From: Erinaceus europaeus | Taxonomy: Eukaryota > Chordata > Mammalia > Eulipotyphla > Erinaceidae | Direction: 5' to 3' | DNA: 64,000 nucleotides | Assembly (NCBI RefSeq): GCF_950295315.1 | Contig: NW_026647188.1 | Location: 744,001-808,000, forward strand | Shown here: in pieces, positions 48,714 through 60,339 of the stretch | How positions within the stretch are numbered: position 1 is the first letter of the stretch | Layout: the number at the start of each line of letters is the position of its first letter | The notes under the pieces: generated by a model | Database searches by the model: none | Told to the model about the DNA's origin: nothing | Seen by the model: only the letters and a program-made list of their open reading frames with translations | Program-made: the position numbers and the translations under genes

Positions 48714-50814
48714 CGTGCTTATTCGTTTTTGTTATTGATGAATTAATGTTTCACATTTGACATTGACTAAGGATCTGACACCAGCGGTCTCCAGTACCCC
48801 TAGATGGTACTCTGTCTCTACAAAACCGTTCCATTGAACTGTCCATCCATCCATCCACCCATCCATCTATGCATCCATCCATTCATCCATCAATCCATTC
48901 ATCCATCCATCCATCCATCCACCTGTCAACCAAGCTAAGTACAAAAGGAGATCTCTTCTTGAATGGTGAAGACAATCAACAATGCACATGTAGGTTGCAA
49001 AGGGGCCAGTTTGGCTGAATAGGGCAGAGGGGCTGAACCAGGGAATGTGTTGGGGTGTGTGGGTGTGCGTGTGGGTGGGTTGAGCCGGAGACCCTGTGAG
49101 CTGGGTCACGTCAGGGGCAGGCAGGGGGTGGAAGGTGTTGTGAACAGCTGTCACTGGAGATCCATCACAAGTGCTGGAGATGTTGAGCAGCTCACCCGGT
49201 AGAGAGGACACAAAGGAGAGAAGCAAAGTGCAGAGGAGAGGAGAGAGGAGAGGATGGTGTGGACAGGAGAGGACAGGAGAGGAAAGGAGTGGAGGGGACC
49301 TGAGAAACCTACCTGGACAAAGGCAGCATACAGACATCCAGGAAGGCAGGCAGGCATGCAGGCAGCTCTGGCCTGGGCTCCCTGGATCCCGGGTGCACCT
49401 CCACCTGTCTTCGCTTGGCTGCCAACCCTGAGGTCCCTCGTCGGTCAGCAGTGTCTTCCCATCCTTCCGTCCCTCTGTGCCAGGGCCCAGGCGTCTGGGC
49501 ACTGTTGGCTGACCTAGTGGCAGGGCAGTTGGGCAGCCCAGTGCCAGTGTGGCCAGCACATATTGCCCGGGGTTAGGACATCGCAGAGGGCTCCTGTGGT
49601 TGCTAGGCCACGGGGACCCCGCCCATCCAGTTGACCAGCAGCCATGACGACCACCCTGAACTTGACCGGAGTGGTGGTGGCCAGCCACCAGAGCCAGAGC
49701 CCCAGGCCAAAGCATGTGCTGGTCCGTCTGCCGGGACAAGGGGCTATGGGCAGATTGGTGTGTGTCTGGGCATGGGGCTGGCATCTGACAGCCCAGGGCT
49801 GAGGACCAATTTCCGCCAGGCCCCTGTCCCACCATGTGCACTGACACACACAGTCTTGCTGACTGACTGACAGTCCCCGCCCTAGAAATACCTACACCAG
49901 GTCCATGGGTGCCCTGAGCTGCCCCTGAGGGTTGGTGGGTGCCTGCCTGGACACATGCCTCCGTAATGGAGGCCTCTATTAATCCCGTTGCGTACTGACA
50001 GCTGCCCTCATGCCCCTCCTCCTCCTCCTCCTCCTCTTCTTCTTTTCCTCCTCTTCCTCCTCCTCCTCCTCCTCATCCTCCTCTTCCACCTCCTCCTCCT
50101 CTTCCACATCCTCAGAGGGACTCACTCAGGACCCTTGGCCTAGGCAAGCCAGGACTGGTGCTCTGGATGCTGCAGCTTCTATCCAGTGGGTGGGTGCAGG
50201 AATCTGTTCCTGTCAGTCCCGGATTCCTGGGACCTTCCATGCCTCCAGCTGCCCCCACTCTCTAGTCCAGAGCCCTCCTCAAGGATGCCCCATTTCCCCT
50301 TGCCCTCTGTCCCCCAGATACCCAACTAACATCTACTGTGTGCCTCCCTGCGCTACTTTACAGCCACCCTGCTTCTGCCCTTTAGCCCTAGGGGCCCAAG
50401 GTCAGCCCAGCTGCCATCTCACCATCCAGCAGGGGACTTGCCCTAACCCCCTGTCACCACACCCACAAACACATCCCTGAACACACTCCTGGGCTCCCCT
50501 GCCTACAGCCTGCCTCTCAAACAGTCTCCTTCTGCACCCTAGCCCCCTTACAGTCTCTGCCACGGCCCGCCACAGACACCTGGGCATGAGCAGCGCAGAC
50601 ATGCAAACAGCTCCCCTCGCCCCCACTCCATTTGCACCAAGGTTGTCAAGAGTCTTTTTTTTCATGCTGTAGGGGAGGGAGTTGAGACAGTCCAATATCC
50701 TGGAGAGCAAGAACTGCAAACAGTCCATCTACAATGTAACATTTGAGTCTCAGTCCCCCAATCCCTAGTGCGCTGTGCAGACATTTGACAGGCAAAAACA
50801 CCCCATTTGAGTGT
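47922..50814. repeat. Family A unit U12, right end deleted
   Basis: One SINE body, box-B SINE (48336-48565), CCAT tract (48841-48925), GC-rich module and TCC tract (50010-50111). The unit breaks off after CACCCCATTTGAGTGTG near 50812 and jumps into the middle of the box-B SINE of the next unit, skipping about 1 kb. Confidence 0.9.
48336..48565 (+). mobile_element. tRNA-derived SINE, U12
   Basis: Complete copy; box B decayed (GGCTTCAACAGCC). Confidence 0.78.
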
Positions 50815-50955
50815 GTTTACAAGTGGTGCAGAAGTGCTGCAGGTGTCTCTCTCTATGTCTCAAACTGCTCTCCCTCCCTTCCCTCTCAATTCCTGTCTAT
50901 TTATTCCAGTGAATAATCAAGAAAATAGAAAGTAAAAAAAGAAAAAGGAAAAGGA
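50815..50955 (+). mobile_element. tRNA-derived SINE, U13, 5' half missing
   Basis: Only the 3' part from TTTACAAGTGGTGCAG onward remains, because of the U12/U13 junction. Confidence 0.78.
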
Positions 50956-53707
50956 AATATTCCACTACTTCAAATGGGCTACTCAGGACATTGCTTTCCT
51001 TATTAATATGCTCACAGCATTCCATATGCATAAAGGCAAAGACGCCATGTATTTTTAACCCAGTTTTTATATTTATTTATTTATTTAGGTGCTTATTCAT
51101 TTTGTTATTGATGAATTAATGTTTTACATTTGACATTGACTAAGGTTCTGACACCAGTGGTCTGCAGTACCCCTATATGCTACTCTGCCTCTACAAAACC
51201 GATCCATTGACCTGTCCATACATTCATCCACCCATCCATCCATCTATCCATCCATCCATTCATCCATCCATCCATCCATCCAACCATCCATCCATCCATC
51301 CATCCATCCATCCATCCACCAGTCAACCAAGCTAAGTACAAAAGGAGATCTCTCCTTGAATGGTGAAGACAATCAACGATGCACAGGTAGGTTGCAAAGG
51401 GGCCAGTTTGGCTTAATAGGGCAGAGGGGTTGAACCAGGGAATGTGTTGGGGCGTGTGGGTGTGGGTGTGGGTGGGGTGAGCCAGAGACCCTGTGAGCTG
51501 GGTCACGTCAGGGGCAGGTAGGGGGTCAAAGGGGTTGCGAACATCTGTCAATGGAGATCCATCACAAGTGCTGGAGTTGGTGAGCAGGGCATCCAGAAGA
51601 GAAGACAGACAAAGGAGAGAAGCAAAGTGCAGAGGAGAGGAGAGGGGAGAGGATGGTGAGGACAGGAGTGGAGGGGACCTGAGAAACCTACCTGGACAAA
51701 GGCAGCATACAGACATCCAGGAAGGCAGGCAGGCATGCAGCCAGCTCTGGCCTAGGCTCCCAAGTTCCCGCGTGCACCTCCACCTGTCGTCTCTTGGCTG
51801 CCATCCCTGAGGTCCCTCGTCGGTAAACACTGTCTTCCCATCCTTCCGTCCCAATGTGCCAAGGCCCAGGGTCAGGGTGCTGTTGGCTGACCTAGTGGCA
51901 GTGCAGTTGGGCTGTCCAGTGCCAGTGTGGCCAGCACAGATTGCCAGGGGCTAGGACATCACAGAGGGTTCCTGTGGTTGCTAGGCCACGGGGACCCCGC
52001 CCATCCAGTTGACCAGCAGCCATGACCCCCACCCTGAACTTGACCTTGAGGGGTGTTGGCCAGGCACCAGAGCCAGAGCCCCAGGTCAAAGCAGGTGCCG
52101 GTCGGTCAGCCAGGCCAAGGGGCTATGGGCAGATTGGTGTGTGTCTGGGCATGGGGCTGGCATCTGACAGCCCAGGGATTGGGACCAAGTTCCGCCAGGC
52201 CCCTGTCCCACCATGTGCACTGACACACAGTCTTGCTGACTGACTAACAGTCCCCGCCCCAGAGATACCCACAGCAGGTCCTTGGGTGCCCTGAGCTATT
52301 TCTGAGGATTGGTGTGTGCCTGCCTGGACACATGCCTCTGTAATGGAGGCCTCTATTAATCCCGTTGCCTACTGACAGATGCCCTCCTGCCCCTCCTCCT
52401 CCTCTTCCTCCTCCTCCTCTTCTTCCTACTCCTGTTCCTCCTCCTCCTCCTCCTCCTAATCCACCTCCTCTACCTCCTCCTTTTTCTCTTCCTCATCCTG
52501 AGAGGGACTCTCTCAGGGCCTTTGGCCTAGGCAAGCCAGGGCTGCTGCTCTGGCTGCTGTAGCTTCTATCCAGTGGGTGGGTGCAGGAATCTGTTCCTGT
52601 CAGTCCATGGTTCCTGGGACCTTCCATGACAACAGCTCCCCCCACTCTCTAGACCAGATACCTCCTCAAGTATCCCCCCTTTCCCATTGCCCTCCGTCCC
52701 CCAGCTCCCCAACTAACATCTACTGTGTGCCTCCCTGCCCTACTTTATTGCCACCCTGTGTCTGCCCTTCAGCCCTGGGGCCCAGGGCCAGCCCAGCTGC
52801 CATCTCACCATCCAGCAGGGGGACCTGCCCTAACCCCCTGCCACCACACCCACACACACAGCCCTGCACACACTCATGGTCTCCCCTGCCTGCAGCCTGC
52901 CTCTCAAACAGTCTCCTTCTGCCCCCTAGCCCCCTTACAGCTGCTGCCACAGCCCCCCACAGACACCTGGGCATGAACAGCGCAGACATGCAAACAGCTC
53001 CCCTCGCCCCCACTCCATTTGCTCCAAGGTTGTCAAGAGTCTTTTTTTCATGCTGTAGGGGAGGGAGTTGAGACAGTCCAATGTCCTGGGGAGCAAGAAC
53101 TGCAAAAAATACATCTACAATGTTATATTTGGGTCTCAGGCCGCCCAATCCCTACTGAGCTGTGCAGACCTTTCACTGGCAAAAACACCCCATCTGAGCT
53201 TGAGATCTGGCTGGGATAGTGGCTCTTTCTGTGGACTAGGAGATAGACAGACAGAGTTTTCAGGTTCAAAATCTGTACTTCCCAGAATATCGACATTCGC
53301 TATGGTTAAAACAAAACAAAGCTTTTTATTTTTTTCCCCCTGCCTGGGTAACCTGTCTCCTGCCTGTTTCTCAATGAAAAAAATGGAAAAACCTTTATTG
53401 GAGGGAAAAAGACCAAAATGTAGGCAGGTGGACTCCATGGAGGGTATATGGGGAGTGGCTCCTGCCCTGGCACTAGAGCCCCAGCTTCTGTTCCAGGTTT
53501 TCTCTGATACCAGGGATCTCTGTGTGTCGTGTAATGACACTCTCCAGGACTGATCCTCAGCATAATGAGGATTCAAAACGAGGCAGGTCATATTGCCTTA
53601 AAAAGTAAATGCAGGGAGGTTTGGCGGTATGCCAGATGGTTAAGGGATTGTGGCGCTCACGAAAAGAGGGGACAGGTGGAAGGATATGGGGTCTGGGTCC
53701 AGAACCC
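50815..53707. repeat. Family A unit U13, left end missing
   Basis: Starts within the box-B SINE (TTTACAAGTGGTGCAG), so it has no SINE body of its own at the left. Then come the CCAT tract (51214-51318), GC-rich module, TCC tract (52390-52495) and the usual downstream portion, running intact into the SINE head of U14. Confidence 0.9.
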
Positions 53708-53970
53708 CACCTGCAGGGGAGTCGCATTACAGGGCGTGAAGCAGGTCTTTAGGGGCTCTATGTTTCTCTGTATTTCCCCTGCTCTCTCCTTTTCTCTCTG
53801 TATGATGCAAGTGTCAGTAAAAACAACAACAGCAACAATAACCACCACAGTGACCAAGCAACAAAGGCAGCGAAAGGGGAACAAATGGAGTGCAGGAGCT
53901 GTGGATTATTCGTGTCGCAGGCACGGAGCTGTGGCAATAACCCCTTGAGGCAATCAATCAATCAATGGAT
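53614..53970 (+). mobile_element. Full-length SINE at start of U14
   Basis: Single copy with a short deletion in the pyrimidine stretch near 53765. Confidence 0.75.
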
Positions 53971-55789
53971 AAGTAATACAGGTAACAGAGATGTATATGT
54001 CCCTGTGTGTTTCCACTGAGGTAATGTCAATGCACTTTTATTTATTTCTTCATTTATTTATTTATTACCTTGCCACGAGAATTTATTTTCCTAGCTAAAA
54101 ACAGTGTCCCATCAAGGGTACCAGGTGGTGCCACACCCAGTTAACTCATGTTACAATGCAAGAGGACTGGGCTTCAAGACCCTGGTCCCCACCTGTCGGG
54201 GGAAATATTTACAAGTGGTGCAGAAGTGCTGCAGCTGTCTCTCTCTGTGTCTCAAACACTCTATCCCTCCCTTCTCTCAAAATTCCTGTCTTTTTATTCC
54301 AATAAATAATCAAGAAAATGCAAAGTCAAAAAAGAAAAAGGAAAGTGAAATATTCCACTACTTAAAAGGGGCTACTCAGCACAATGCTTTCCTTGTTAAG
54401 ATCCTCACAGCATACCATATGCAGAAAGGCAAAGACGCCATGTATTTTTTAACCCAGTTTTTATATTTATTTATTTATTTATTTATTTAGGTGGTTATTC
54501 ATTTTTGTTATTGATGAATTCATGTTTTCCATTTGACATAGATTAGGGCTCTGACACCAGCGGTCTCAAGTACCCCTAGATGGTACTCAGCCTCTACAAA
54601 ACCAATCCATTGACCTGTCCATCCATCCATCCACCCATCCAGCTATCCATCCAGCTATCCAGTCATCCATCCATCCATCCATCCACCAGTCAACCAAGCT
54701 AAGTACAAAAGGAGATCTCTTTGAATGGTGAAGACAAACCACGATGCATAGGTAGGTTGCAAAGGGGCCAGTTCGGCTGAATAGGGGAGAGGGGCTGAAC
54801 CATTTAATGTGTTGGGGGGTGTGGGTGTGGGTGGGTTGAGCCAGAGACCCTGTGAGCTGGGTCACGTCAGGGGCAGGGAGGGGGTGGAATTGCGAACAGC
54901 TTTCACTGGAGAACCATCACAAGTGCTGGAGCTGTTGAGCAGGGCACCCGGAAGAGAGGACAGACAAAGGATAGAAGCAAAGTGCATAGGAGAGGAGATT
55001 GGAGTGGATGGTGAGGACAGGAGAGGACAGGAGTGGAGGGGACCTGAGAAACCTACCTGGACAAAGGCAGCATACAGACATCCAGGAAGGCAGGCAGGCA
55101 TGCAGGCAGCTCTGGCTTGGGCTTCCTGGATCCCGGGCACACCTCCACCTGTCTTTTCTTGGCTGCCAGAGGTCCCTGAGGTCCCTTCGGTCACCACTGT
55201 CTTCCCATCCTTCCGTCCCTCTGTGCCAGTGCCCAGGCGCCTGGGTGATGCTGGCTGACCTAGTGGCAGGGCTATTGGGCGGCCCAATGAAAGTGTGGCC
55301 AAAACAGAATGCCAGGGGCTAGGACATCACAGACGGCTCCTGTGGTTGCTACGCCACGGGGAACCCGCCCATCCTGTTGACCAGCAGCCATGACCCCCAC
55401 GCTGAACTTGACCTGAGGGGTGGTGGCCAGCCACCAGAGCCAGAGCCCCAGGCCAAAGCAGGTGCAGGTCGGCTGGGCCAAGGGGCTATGGGCAGATTGG
55501 TATGTGTCTGGGCATGGGGCTGGCATCTGACAGCCCAGGGCTGGGGACCAAGTTCCACCAGGCCCCTGTCTCACCATGTGCACTGATGCACAGTCTTGCT
55601 GACTGACTGACCGTCCCCGCCCCAGAGATACCTACACCAGGTCCCTGGTTGCCCTGAGCTGCCCCTGAGGCTTGGTGGGTGCCTGCCTGGACACATGCCT
55701 CCGTAATGGAGGCCTCTATTAACCAGTTGCCTACTGACAGCTGCCCTCCTGCTCCTACTCCTCCTCCTCCTCCTCGTCCTACTCCTCCA
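53708..55789. repeat. Family A unit U14, terminal partial unit
   Basis: One SINE body (to about 53970), box-B SINE (54121-54345), CCAT tract (54618-54687), and GC-rich module up to the TCC-rich tract at 55751-55788. There the sequence switches to family B without any remaining family A sequence. This is the right end of the family A array in the window. Confidence 0.9.
54121..54345 (+). mobile_element. tRNA-derived SINE, U14
   Basis: Nearly complete copy with a short deletion in the box A region (CAGTTAACTCATG in place of CAGTTAAGCACTCATG). Confidence 0.78.
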
Positions 55790-56848
55790 AATGTAAAGCA
55801 TCTGTGGTAACGATGGCCACACCAGTGTCCACATTTTCCACGCAAACAGAAGCTTCCAGGGTTCAGAAAGAGGGTGTTTTGATGGCTGTGCAATGTCTTT
55901 TCCAAGTTCCTCATGGGGTTTCAAATCCTTTTGAAAACTGATGTTCTTTCTTGTGTCTAGGGAATATTCTCACCTCTGGCCAGGAGGCCTGCCCAACTAG
56001 GAGCACACCTATCCCGGGGTCAGGAGCTCTGCCAGCCTGCTAGCTCCTGGAGGGATTCCTGAGTATGTCCTCAGGGCCGAAGTGGTAACAGTTGTTTCCA
56101 ATTGCCTTTATTAGCAACATCCAGGCCCTCAGGTGAGGTGCGGAGCTGTGATCTCCACTGGAAGCTCCTAATTCAGCCAATGGAGGCATCCATCTTTCTT
56201 TTGTTTGTCTATAGAAAGGGACCAGGGATTTTGTGCTTCCTGCAAGCAGAGCGACTTCGTATGGGACACTCATGCATGCCTACTTCTGGGAATCTCTCTT
56301 AGTGTGATCTGTGGACACCAGGACACCATGGTCAGGGATATGAGGCCACAGGAGGAGTTTCCTTAGCCGGACCCAAAGGGTAGGTGTAAGGGACTGGGTT
56401 CATCCACGATTGTTTTGTCGAACACAGTTCACATCTATGTTGAAACACAGCTCTTTCTGGGTACTTTTTGTGCTTGTAATCTGCTGCCCTGAGCAGTGGA
56501 CTTAGAGCCTGTAGGCTGAGTAGGCAGCCAAACGTGACTGGACAGGCTGATTCCCATGAATTCTGAGTGGTTCCCCAGCTTCCCCCATTGGCAGTTTTTA
56601 TATGATAGATAGTGAGGCATGGGATTGAATGGAGAATTCAGGAGAGCGAGACATGAGAGTCCCTTTGCATATGCATTCTTGCTTAGCCAGAATCTGGGCT
56701 AGCTGGCTTGCCCTGACCAGCTAGGTTCTCTGTACATAAGTTGCAGGTGAGGCTGGCTACATTCCAACCCATGCTCTGAGACTACTATAGGTGAGCTGTG
56801 TGCTCTGAGCACACACAGACACAGACAGACAGAAAGACAGCCAGACAT

Positions 56849-56871
56849 ACACACACACACACACACACACA
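56849..56871. repeat. CA microsatellite, V1
   Basis: CA repeats after ACAGACAGACAGAAAGACAG; a longer version is at 63013-63044 in V3 and a short one near 59811-59820 in V2. Confidence 0.9.
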
Positions 56872-57149
56872 TTACTGTCAGGTCTGGTAGTGCAGCATAT
56901 GGTGAAGGCTGGGGCTGTCTGGGGTCTGTGGGCATGAGAGCTGCTGCCTTACAAGCTCTACAAGCCAGCTTTGAACCTGTCACCAATGAACACATTATAC
57001 GAGGTTTTTGAATTCTGGTCTCTTTCCAAGTCATCTATTTTACTTCTCGCCTTCTCTGTCTCTAACTCTCACATGCTCTCACACACTCTGTTTTCACTCA
57101 TTAATATTTTACTTATATACTTATTTTACTAACAGGCCCAGATATACAA

Positions 57150-57240
57150 AGAGAGTTACCAGAGCACTGCTGAGCTCTACTTGTTGTGTTGGCGATTTCA
57201 CCTAGGCTACTGGAGCCTCAGTTTGTAAGTCTTTCTGACA
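57150..57240 (-). mobile_element. Probable decayed SINE remnant in V1
   Basis: AGAGTTACCAGAGCACTGCT, AGCTCT and GGAGCCTCAGTTTGTAAGTC resemble, from memory, the reversed head of another hedgehog SINE type. The match is patchy. V2 keeps only the part after the GAGCTCT segment. Confidence 0.35.
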
Positions 57241-57702
57241 CAAGCCATATTCTGTTTCCTCATTTTCATGCCAATATTACTCAGAGTTTATAATAAAGTG
57301 AGTTTTTTTGGAAAACACTAGGTACATTCTGATTTACAACTCAATATTGACACCATTGTAGCTGTCTTTGGCCCTTGGCCACTTTTCTTCTTTTCAGATG
57401 TAAAGACACTGAAGAGGGAGAGATTTTTGTCCTGAGGCTTGAACTGGGAACTAGCAGCTGCCCTGTGTGTGTTGCGAGACTAGGAAACTTGTGGTGCCTG
57501 TCCATGTGGAGCGTCTCCTTGATGAGTTCCTTCTCAAGCCTTTTTCGCTCTGTCCCATTGGAGCTGCATATAGCTAATGATTTTGAGATTTTACTCTTTT
57601 GGACAATTATTTTCCTGATGCACAGTTTCTCTCCAGGTTTTAGCAATCAATTGTCTAAATGTCATATCGAATCCATTGTAGGAAATGACTACATCAGTGT
57701 CT

Positions 57703-57785
57703 CGCTCTCTCTCTCTCCCCCTCTCTCTCTCTCCCTCTCTCTCTGTATATATATATATATAAATATATATATACATATATATATG
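57703..57785. repeat. TC/TA compound microsatellite, V1
   Basis: A CTCT-rich run followed by TATA repeats, just after AATGACTACATCAGTGTCTC. The same tract is at 60907-60997 in V2 and 63487-63572 in V3. Confidence 0.95.
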
Positions 57786-60071
57786 TAACATGTAGAGATC
57801 TGAAAATATTTTTTAGCTATAGACCTGCAGAGCTCTGGATTATGGTAGTAATGCGGATACACCTGGCTCTTCTGAGCCACAGTCATGAGAGACATCTCAC
57901 AGAGCCATTCGTATACCTCTTATCACTCTACAAATCTCTCTCAGCACAAACTACTGCTGCCAAATCATCTACTTCCCTCTTGCTCTTTTTGTCCACCGAG
58001 TCCTATCCCAAAACTGTAAATCAAAGAAGAAATAGACATAGTGCAGTTCCCTGCACACAGGACAGACTGAGGCTGGACCAGGGAGCTATAATACGCCAGC
58101 CTGCATCTTAGCTGGAGCATCACTAAGGCTACTTCCAAATTGGAGAGGTGAGGTCAGTTTTGGAGAACGAGCTACAGGCCAAGTGTTGCTTCTCAGAGTG
58201 GGATACGACCTAGATGTTCTAAGTGTAACCTTTCCTCACAAACTAAAATAACAATGCCATTTGTAAGAAGTATGCATGGGCATGGAGGGTTTGTCTTCAG
58301 TGCTCTGGCACTGATCAACACAGGGCCAGAATTTCAGTCCTTTTCTGTATCTGCCATCCTGTCTCTCTGACTGTCTCTACGTGCCTTCTTCACTGGGCCC
58401 TTATGGAAGTCAGTGCATGCATCATGAACTCAGACTTCCTGGTGTTGAAATTTTCCTTTCTTTGCCCTTTGGGTTATTCAGTCTCCTGCATATGGCGGAG
58501 TACATTGGGGAACTGAGTAGACAGGGATCCTGTTGCAGGTAACAGGCATATGTCCATATCCAGCTGCAGCTGTCCACGTCCTCTGTGCTTGACTCCCATT
58601 GTCCAGGGCCCTGAGGCTGAAACTCAGCCTAAATGTAGACCTCCTCAATTTCCTGAACCACATCCTTGTCTTTATTCCATGAGAGCCCAGGTCAAGAGAA
58701 GTGAAACTCTATCCCCCTGGCACACACATTGTGCTTTCCCTCTATTGGGTCTAATGTAAAGGATTTGTGGTACTGATTGCCACACCAATGTCCAGATTTT
58801 CCACGCATAACAGAAGCTTCCAGGGTTCTGAAAGAGGGTGTTATGATGGCTGTGAAATGTCTTTTCCAAGTGCCTCATGGGGTTTAAAATCCTTTTGAAA
58901 CCTGAAATTCTTACTTGTATCTAAGGAATATTCTCACCTCTGGCTAGAAGGCACTCCCAACAAGGAGCACAGCTATCCTGGGGTCAGGAGGTCTGCCAGC
59001 CTGCTAGCTCCTTGAGGGATTCCTGAGTATTATGTCCTCAGGTCCCAAATGGTAACAGGTGTTTTCAACTGCTTTTATTAGCAGCAGCCAGGCCCTCAAC
59101 TGAGGGGCGGGACTGTGATCTCCACTGGAATCTCCTAATTCAGCCAATGGAGACATCCATCTTCCTTTTGTCTCTCCACAGCAAGGACCCGGGGAGTTTG
59201 TGCTTCCTGCAAGCAGAGTGACTTTGTACGGGACACTCATGGATGCCTAATTCTGGGAATCTCTCTGAGTGTGATGTGTGGACACCAGGACACCTTGATC
59301 AGAGATTGTGAGGCCACAAGAGCAATTGCCTTAGCAGGACCCAAACGGGAGGTGTAAGGGGCCAGGTTCATCCACTATTGTTTGGTCAAACACAGTTCCT
59401 ATCTATGTTCAGACACAGCTCTTTCTGGGTTCTTTCTAGCCTTGTAATCTGCTGTCCACTGAGAAGTGGACTGGGAGCCTGGAGGCTGAGTATGCAGCCA
59501 GACGTGACTGGACAGGGTCCTGCCCCTGAATTCTGAGGGGTGCCCCAACTTCCCCCGTTGGCAGTGTTTAGATGATAGTGAGGCATGAGATTGAATCGGC
59601 AACTCAGGAGAGCTAGACATGAGAGACCCTTTGCATATGCATTCTTGCTTATCCAGAATCTGGGCTAGCTGGCTTTCCCTAACCAGTTAGGTTCTCTGTA
59701 CATAAGTTGCAGGTGAGGCTGGCTACCTTGCCACCCATGCTCTGAGACTACTATAGGTGAGTTCTGAGCACACAGAGACACACACTGATAGACAGAGAGA
59801 CAGACAGACACACACACACATTCATGTCAGTTCTGGTAGTACAGCATATGGTGAAGGCTGGGGCTGTCTGGGGTCGGTGGGCATGAGAGCTGCTGACTTA
59901 CAATCTCTACAAGCCAGGTTTGAACCTGTCATCAATGAACACAGCGCAGGAGGTTTTTGAATTCTGGTCTCTTTCCAACTCATCTATTTCTCTTCTCGCC
60001 TTCTCTGTCTCTAACTCTCACATGCTCTCACACACTCTGTTTTCACTCATTAATATTTTACTTATATACTT

Positions 60072-60339
60072 TTTTATTTTTTATATTTTATTTAATTTAT
60101 TTATTCCCTTTTGTTGCCCTTGTTTTATTGTTGTAGTTATTATTGTTCTTGTCGTCGTTTATGGATAGGAGAGAGAGAAATGGAGAGAGGAGGGGAAGAC
60201 AGAGAGGGGGAGAGAAAGATAGACACCTGCAGACCAGCTTCACCGCCTGTGAAGCCACTCCACTGCAGGTGGGGAGCCAGGGCTTGAACCGTGATCCTTA
60301 TACTGGTCCTTGTGCTTTGCGCCACCTGCACTTAACCTG
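60072..60339 (-). mobile_element. Full-length SINE inserted in family B unit V2
   Basis: Read on the minus strand it starts with a GGTTAAGTGCAGGTGGCGCA box A region, followed by box B (GGTTCAAGCCC). The body then has CACCTGCAGTGGAG, GGTGAAGCTGGTCTGCAGG and TATCTTTCTCTCCCC, and ends ACAAGGGCAACAAAAGGG with an AATAAATAAA-type tail. It is flanked by TTATATACTT at 60062-60071 and 60340-60349, a ten-base target-site duplication. V1 has the corresponding empty site near 57115-57125. It is much closer to a clean SINE than any copy in family A, so it is probably young. Confidence 0.88.

Larger units (their letters stand above)
55790..58752. repeat. Family B tandem unit V1 (2963 bp)
   Basis: Marker AATGTAAAG plus the following GGTA...CCACAC...AGAAGCTTCCAGGGTTC stretch recurs at 55790, 58753 and 61967, defining the period. 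Content: a mixed-composition region to about 56840, a CA tract (56849-56871), a diverged SINE-like remnant (57150-57240), a TC/TA tract (57703-57785), and about 1 kb of moderate-GC sequence with no simple repeats. No similarity to family A is visible outside microsatellites. I do not recognise it as a known transposon or gene. Confidence 0.92.

Noticed and set aside
48867..49847. A 326-codon minus-strand frame in U12 and a 282-codon one in U8 (33497-34345)
   Set aside because: They run through the CCAT or GGAGA microsatellites and are not kept in the sister units.
1..55789. CRISPR-like regular repeats
   Set aside because: The regular spacing is kilobase-scale tandem duplication and microsatellites in a mammalian-type sequence; there are no short repeats with unique spacers.
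57341..57646. A 101-codon minus-strand frame in V1 with a charged, protein-like stretch
   Set aside because: The aligned positions in V2 and V3 have an in-frame TAG (GGGACATAG where V1 has GGGACAGAG), so the frame is not conserved within the family.
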